From assembly GCF_027912455.1 (NCBI RefSeq), contig NZ_CP115446.1:891501-955500 (forward strand): 64,000 bases of DNA, written 5' to 3'. The translations under genes were made by a program, and so were the position numbers. Below the pieces are notes generated by a model that saw nothing but the letters and a program-made list of their open reading frames with translations, searched no databases and was not told where the DNA came from. Every line of letters starts with the position of its first letter. Positions within the stretch are counted from its first letter, which is position 1. Below are positions 59,621 to 64,000 of this stretch, in pieces. The stretch is from Aurantiacibacter sp. MUD61. Its GTDB lineage: Bacteria; Pseudomonadota; Alphaproteobacteria; Sphingomonadales; Sphingomonadaceae.

Positions 59621-60616
59621 ATGAGCAGAAGCTATCCCAACATCAGGCTCCGCCGCACTCGCGCAACGACATGGAGCCGCGCCATGGTGCGCGAAACCGT
59701 GCTGACGCCCTCAGACCTGATCTGGCCGCTGTTCGTCACCGAGGGCAATGGTGTCGAGGATCCCGTCGGCAGCCTGCCCGGCGTATCGCGTTGGTCGATC
59801 GATGGCATCGCCAAACGCGCGAAAGAGGCGGTCGATCTCGGCATTCCCTGCATCGCCCTTTTTCCCAACACGCAAGCGGACAAGCGCAGCGATGACGGGG
59901 CAGAGGCGTTCAATCCTGACAATCTGATGTGCCGCGCGATCAAGGCGGTTAAGGATGCGTGCGGCGATGATATCGGGGTGCTGACCGATGTCGCGCTCGA
60001 TCCCTATACCAGCCACGGGCAGGATGGGCTGGTGAACGATGCCGGCTACGTAGTGAACGATGATACGGTCGCGGTGCTGGTCGATCAGGCGATCAACCAG
60101 GCGGAGGCTGGCGCGGATATCATCGCCCCGTCGGACATGATGGATGGCCGCGTCCACGCCATCCGCATGGCGCTGGAAATGGGCAATCATCACAATGTCC
60201 AGATCATGGCCTATGCCGCCAAATACGCCTCCGCCTTCTATGGCCCATTCCGCGATGCGGTGGGCAGCGGCGGGCGGCTGGTGGGCGACAAGAAAACCTA
60301 TCAAATGGACCCGGCCAATGGCGATGAGGCGCTGGCCGAAGTCGCGCTCGATATCGCCGAGGGTGCCGACAGTGTGATGGTGAAGCCAGGCCTCGCCTAT
60401 CTCGACATCATCTGGCGCGTGAAACAGCGCTTCGAAGTGCCCGTCTATGCCTATCAGGTCAGCGGCGAATATTCGCTGATCGAAGCGGGCGCTGCCGCCG
60501 GTGTGGGTGACCGCGATGCGCTGCTGATGGAAAAGCTGGTCGGCTTCAAGCGCGCCGGATGTTCGGGCGTATTGACCTATCATGCGCCGCGCGCTGCACA
60601 GATCCTCGGAGGCTGA
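59621..60616 (+). CDS. hemB: Delta-aminolevulinic acid dehydratase (porphobilinogen synthase)
   Basis: HemB joins two aminolevulinates to porphobilinogen. The 331-residue protein has both active lysines ('AYAAKYASAFYGPF' and 'VMVKPGLAYLDII'), 'VALDPYTSHGQDG' (a magnesium-type site with no zinc cysteines) and 'GVLTYHAPRAA'. ATG 59621 is the homologous start. With hemE and hemJ at 35-37 kb and ctaA at 13 kb it forms part of the haem supply in this window. The acetyltransferase begins five bases after it. Confidence 0.96.
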   Translation: MSRSYPNIRLRRTRATTWSRAMVRETVLTPSDLIWPLFVTEGNGVEDPVGSLPGVSRWSIDGIAKRAKEAVDLGIPCIALFPNTQADKRSDDGAEAFNPDNLMCRAIKAVKDACGDDIGVLTDVALDPYTSHGQDGLVNDAGYVVNDDTVAVLVDQAINQAEAGADIIAPSDMMDGRVHAIRMALEMGNHHNVQIMAYAAKYASAFYGPFRDAVGSGGRLVGDKKTYQMDPANGDEALAEVALDIAEGADSVMVKPGLAYLDIIWRVKQRFEVPVYAYQVSGEYSLIEAGAAAGVGDRDALLMEKLVGFKRAGCSGVLTYHAPRAAQILGG

Positions 60617-60620
60617 GCCT

Positions 60621-61199
60621 GTGACGGATTTCAGGCACGAAACCGAGCGGCTGGTGCTGCGTGACTGGCGCGAGGAAGACTGGCCGCGCTTCTGGCAACT
60701 CACCAACACGCCCGCGGTCATGCGCTGGCTGGGCGATGAGGCGGATGAAGCCACGAAGGCGGCCGCGCGAGAGCGGTTGGAGACCTATCGCCGCAAATTC
60801 GGCCACACTTTCTGGATTGTCGAGCGCAAGGACGATGGGGGACATCTGTCGGGTAAAATGCTCGGTTTTTGCGGCCTCAAACGCGCGAATGTCGAAGGCA
60901 CACCGGTGTTCGACATGCCTGAAGTGGGCTGGCGGCTGCGCGAAGATGCCTGGGGTAAGGGCTATGCCAAGGAAGCGGCGATCGCCTCGCTCGATCTGGG
61001 CTTTGGTCGCTATGGCTACGATGAAATCATCGCCCTTACCGTCGAAGGCAATGCGCCCAGCTGGGGCCTGATGAAAAAGCTCGGCATGCAGCGCCGGGAA
61101 GAATGGGATTATCGCGACGATAACTGGCCGGAGCATCTGAATCCGACCATCGTCTATTCGATCACTGCGGAGCAATGGGGGCACCGCGCCAATGACTGA
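60621..61199 (+). CDS. GNAT acetyltransferase, RimJ/RimL type
   Basis: The 192-residue protein has 'FRHETERLVLRDWREEDWPRFWQLTN', 'EVGWRLREDAWGKGYAKEAAIASLDLGF' (acetyl-CoA loop) and 'NAPSWGLMKKLGM', the standard Acetyltransf_3 features. Substrate could be a ribosomal protein or a metabolite and is unknown. GTG 60621 is chosen, with GGAGG eight bases before it. It overlaps the next gene by eight bases. Confidence 0.88.
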   Translation: MTDFRHETERLVLRDWREEDWPRFWQLTNTPAVMRWLGDEADEATKAAARERLETYRRKFGHTFWIVERKDDGGHLSGKMLGFCGLKRANVEGTPVFDMPEVGWRLREDAWGKGYAKEAAIASLDLGFGRYGYDEIIALTVEGNAPSWGLMKKLGMQRREEWDYRDDNWPEHLNPTIVYSITAEQWGHRAND

Positions 61200-63411
61200 C
61201 ACTTCCGCCGCGCGCACATCGTCGCAGCGCTGGCTTTTCACGATCACGATCTTGGCGGGCAGTTTCCTGCTTTTTCTCGTCCAGCCAATGGTCGCGCGCA
61301 TGGCGCTGCCGCGCCTGGGCGGAGCGCCCAACGTCTGGAACAGCGCGATGCTGGTCTATCAGGCGTTGCTGCTGGGGGGCTATGCCTATGCCCATATCAT
61401 CGGGCGGTTCGCGCTGAAGACGCAGGGAATCATTCACGTCGTCGTGCTCATTCTGGGCGGGTTGACCCTGCCACTGGCGCTGGCGGACCTTGATACACCT
61501 GCGCCGGGCCTTGAGGCTCTGTGGGTGCCTTGGCTCTTCCTGCTGACCGTGGGCCCGGCCTTTTTCGCGGTGTCGGCGCAGGCTCCGCTGATCCAGCGCT
61601 GGTTTGCCGCGCATCCCGATGCCGGAAACCCCTATCCGCTCTACGCCGCGTCCAACCTCGGCAGTTTCGGGGGTTTGCTCGCATATCCACTGCTGGCAGA
61701 GCCGCTTTTCTCGATCGGCCAGCAAAGCCTGTTCTGGGCGATTGGTTACGGCCTGCTGATCCTGCTGGTCGTTTTTGCCGTGTTCGCGCGGCGCGATGTG
61801 TCCGCGCCCGTCGCTGAGTTACCGGTCGAAACAGATGAGGAGCAGCAGCAGACCAGCTGGAAGACGATTGGCCTCTGGCTCGCGCTTTCTGCCGTTCCAT
61901 CGGGTCTGATGCTGTCGACCACGACATTCCTCACAACCGACATCATGGCCATGCCGCTGCTGTGGGTGATTCCACTGGGACTGTACCTGCTCAGCTTCTC
62001 CATCGCCTTTGCGGAAAAGCGCACGATTGCCGCTGTCTTTGTGTTCCTCGCGCCGGTGGTTCTGCTCGTCGATGGCAGTGTCGCCATGTTTGCGGCGGGG
62101 CGCGCGGATCTGCTGGCTGCCGCGGCAAGCGTCATGCTGCTGTTTGTCGTCGCCGTGGCTCTCCATTCGCGCCTTTACGAAAGCCGGCCCCCGGCATCAC
62201 AGCTCACGAAATTCTACCTGATCATGTCTGCTGGTGGCGCTTTGGGCGGGTTGTTCACTGCCCTGATCGCACCCATCGTGTTCGACTGGACATGGGAGCA
62301 CCCGCTGCTCATCCTCGGCGCGGCGGCATTGCTGCCACTTGGCCCGTGGAAGCGGCTGATCGGCGACCGCTTCAGCAATCCACGCATGGCGCTGATCCTG
62401 CTGTCGGTGGCGTTGCTCATCGTGTTCAACACATCGCTCGTGATTTTCCAGTCGAGCCTCGACGATCCGCAGCTAAGCGCAGGCCAGTGGGCCGCTCTGC
62501 TGGGCATTTTGCTGCTCGCCATGATCTTCGCGGCGCGCCGCTGGTCTTATGTAATCGGCTGTTTCGCATTGCTCCTGTCGCTTGGTGGCCTCGCCAATCT
62601 GCAATTCAGTGCAGAGGGCATGCGCGAACGCAGCTATTTCGGCATCTACTCGCTGAGAGAGGAGCCCGATGGGGACCTTCTGCTGATGCACGGCACCACG
62701 ATCCACGGTGTCCAGCGCGAGGGCGAACAGGCGAGTCGCTCGCCCACCGCCTATTATGGCCCGAATTCGGGCGTTGGTCGCTCTCTGCTGATGGCCGACA
62801 CGCTGTTTGGTAGCGATGCCCGCGTGGGCGTGGTCGGCCTAGGTGTCGGTACGCTCGCTTGCTATAAACAGCCGGAACAGGACTGGACCTTCTTCGAGAT
62901 CGATCCCGTGGTTCTCGATTATTCGGAGAATGGCGAGTTCACCTATCTCTCCGATTGCGCGCCGGACAGTCCTACCGTCATCGGCGATGCGCGGCTGGAA
63001 CTCGAGGAGATGCCGGGCAACAGTTTCGACATTCTGGTGATCGACGCCTTCAGTTCGGATGCGATCCCGCTGCACCTGCTGACGCTGGAAGCGCTGGATA
63101 TCTATCTGCGCGCCCTTCCGGAAGATGGCCTGCTGGTGATGCATATCTCCAACAATTATATCCGGCTCGAACCTGTGTTGGCTCAGCTCGCGGCCTCGCG
63201 CGGCCTCACCGCACGCCTGCTGGAAGATGAAGGCGATTCGGAAAACGAGCTTTTCGGATCAAACTGGGTCGCCCTCTCACGCGATCCGGCAAGGATCGAG
63301 GCCGTAACGGCCGAAGGCGATTGGGAAGAGCTCGAATCGCCTGAGGGGCCAGTCTGGACTGACGATTACGCGTCGATCCTGCCCTATCTCGTCTGGAAGA
63401 ATTTCCTGTGA
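61192..63411 (+). CDS. Fused membrane/spermidine-synthase-like protein
   Basis: The 739-residue protein has about a dozen transmembrane helices in residues 1-480 ('ITILAGSFLLFLVQPMVARMALP', 'AASNLGSFGGLLAYPLL') and a soluble Rossmann methyltransferase-like part at about 500-739 ('VGVVGLGVGTLACYKQP', 'FDILVIDAFSSDAIPLHLLTLEALDIY'). Proteins of this design are annotated as fused MFS/spermidine synthases. The usual aspartate pair of polyamine binding is only partly visible ('FDILVIDAFSSDAIP'), so the real product is unknown. Operon with the acetyltransferase and the carbonic anhydrase. Confidence 0.85.
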   Translation: MTDTSAARTSSQRWLFTITILAGSFLLFLVQPMVARMALPRLGGAPNVWNSAMLVYQALLLGGYAYAHIIGRFALKTQGIIHVVVLILGGLTLPLALADLDTPAPGLEALWVPWLFLLTVGPAFFAVSAQAPLIQRWFAAHPDAGNPYPLYAASNLGSFGGLLAYPLLAEPLFSIGQQSLFWAIGYGLLILLVVFAVFARRDVSAPVAELPVETDEEQQQTSWKTIGLWLALSAVPSGLMLSTTTFLTTDIMAMPLLWVIPLGLYLLSFSIAFAEKRTIAAVFVFLAPVVLLVDGSVAMFAAGRADLLAAAASVMLLFVVAVALHSRLYESRPPASQLTKFYLIMSAGGALGGLFTALIAPIVFDWTWEHPLLILGAAALLPLGPWKRLIGDRFSNPRMALILLSVALLIVFNTSLVIFQSSLDDPQLSAGQWAALLGILLLAMIFAARRWSYVIGCFALLLSLGGLANLQFSAEGMRERSYFGIYSLREEPDGDLLLMHGTTIHGVQREGEQASRSPTAYYGPNSGVGRSLLMADTLFGSDARVGVVGLGVGTLACYKQPEQDWTFFEIDPVVLDYSENGEFTYLSDCAPDSPTVIGDARLELEEMPGNSFDILVIDAFSSDAIPLHLLTLEALDIYLRALPEDGLLVMHISNNYIRLEPVLAQLAASRGLTARLLEDEGDSENELFGSNWVALSRDPARIEAVTAEGDWEELESPEGPVWTDDYASILPYLVWKNFL

Positions 63412-63977
63412 CCGATGACAGATTTCCCGGCGCCACGATCATGGAATTCGATGGCAAGTATCCGCAGATCGCGGACAGCGCCTTTATCGCGCCTGGCGCG
63501 CGCATCATTGGCGATGTGACCATCGGGCCGGAAGCGAGCGTCTGGTACAATTGCGTGCTGCGCGGCGATATTCACCGCATCGAAGTGGGCGCGCGGAGCA
63601 ATGTGCAGGATGGCAGCGTCTTCCACGTAGAAGGTCCGCGCCCCGATACCGATGGCGAGCCCACGATCATCGGCGAGGATTGCGTGATCGGACACATGGC
63701 GGTTGTTCACGGCTGCCAGCTGGAAAACCGCGCCTTTGTGGGCATGGGCGCTGTCGCGATGGATGGTGCGCGCATTGCGGAAGGCGGAATGCTGGGCGCA
63801 GGAACTTTGCTCAGCCCGAACAAGAAAATCGGCCCGGGTGAAATCTGGATCGGCCGCCCGGCGAAATATTACAAGACGCAAGACGAAGCGCAGATCGCAA
63901 AGATCAAATTTCAAACCGAGCGGTACTGCAAGCTCGCCCAACGGCATCTGGCTGAGTTGCGCCGCGCGACTTCATAG
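63408..63977 (+). CDS. Gamma-class carbonic anhydrase-family protein
   Basis: The 189-residue protein is a left-handed beta-helix of hexapeptide repeats ('GARIIGDVTIGPEASVWYNCVLRGDI', 'GARSNVQDGSVFHV', 'GEDCVIGHMAVVHGCQL') with histidines in 'FHVEG' and 'GHMAVVHGC' placed like the zinc ligands of Cam/PaaY proteins. The product forms a trimer. Activity is not certain, as many family members are inactive in assays. GTG 63408 overlaps the previous stop (GTGA). It ends just before repeat copy C. Confidence 0.9.
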   Translation: MTDDRFPGATIMEFDGKYPQIADSAFIAPGARIIGDVTIGPEASVWYNCVLRGDIHRIEVGARSNVQDGSVFHVEGPRPDTDGEPTIIGEDCVIGHMAVVHGCQLENRAFVGMGAVAMDGARIAEGGMLGAGTLLSPNKKIGPGEIWIGRPAKYYKTQDEAQIAKIKFQTERYCKLAQRHLAELRRATS

Positions 63978-64000
63978 TTTTGCGAAGCCGCATCCGCGAC
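63978..64000. repeat. Dispersed intergenic repeat, copy C, left end only
   Basis: The last bases, after the carbonic anhydrase stop, read TTTTGCGAAGCCGC-ATCC-GCGAC, matching the left end of copy B (TTTTGCGAAAGCGC-ATCC-GCGC). The element continues past the window, so only the left hairpin is seen. Confidence 0.7.

Noticed and set aside
1..64000. CRISPR arrays, prophage, insertion sequences, tRNA or rRNA genes
   Set aside because: I saw no regularly spaced short repeats, no integrase or transposase, no terminal inverted repeats around a coding unit, and no tRNA T-loop or rRNA sequence. Automated tRNA scanning could still find one I missed.

Overview
The window is GC-rich, gene-dense chromosomal DNA from an alphaproteobacterium, most likely order Sphingomonadales and close to Erythrobacteraceae. 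This rests on gene content: UrcA, DUF1491 and DUF6489 proteins, a PopZ/DUF2497 protein, a fused ThiS-ThiG, a SUV3-like helicase, a CarD regulator and the hemE/rho/mnmE/mnmG/rsmG/parA/parB cluster. I see no rRNA, tRNA, prophage, insertion sequence, CRISPR array or secondary-metabolite cluster. Nearly everything is housekeeping.

Left part (1-35.1 kb): the end of a suf operon (sufB, Rrf2/IscR-type regulator); an AraC regulator; a DUF885 lipoprotein; pyrD-ggt; an acyl-CoA ligase; an outer-membrane porin; thiSG and a MerC protein; ctaA-cutA; rplM-rpsI; a DivK-like response regulator; a phosphoesterase/lipid-kinase-like pair; urcA; a LytTR two-component pair; class I fumarase; pcm-tolC-popZ-ferredoxin; erpA; xthA; and then a long leftward run sleB, DUF1491, thioesterase, ptsN, hpf, dnaQ, coaE, aroE, maf, ppsR.

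Centre (35.1-45.4 kb): gene direction switches at an AT-rich gap between ppsR and hemE. Rightward genes follow: hemE-hemJ-rho, then mnmE-mnmG-rsmG-parA-parB. This is the gene order known around Caulobacter and Rickettsia replication origins. The gap holds near-consensus DnaA boxes, and three perfect 16-bp parS palindromes lie 5.8-8.4 kb to its right. I read the region as the chromosomal origin and centromere.

Right part (45.5-64 kb): a glycine-zipper envelope protein, free methionine-R-sulfoxide reductase, a sorbosone-dehydrogenase-like protein, a DUF815 ATPase, a TsaC/Sua5 enzyme, lipoproteins, CarD, a BrkB-family membrane protein, a Sel1-repeat protein, FdxA, an S4 protein next to the SUV3-like helicase, an M23 endopeptidase, hemB, an acetyltransferase, a fused membrane/spermidine-synthase protein and a gamma carbonic anhydrase.

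Themes: Fe-S chemistry (suf, erpA, FdxA, ferredoxin-like protein), haem supply (hemB, hemE, hemJ, ctaA), cell envelope and polarity (tolC, popZ, DivK-like, M23, SleB), and origin/segregation. The least explained signals are a dispersed non-coding repeat whose terminal hairpins keep an ATCC loop while their stems change, an orphan terminator that implies a small RNA upstream of pyrD, and structured leaders between fumA and pcm and before urcA.
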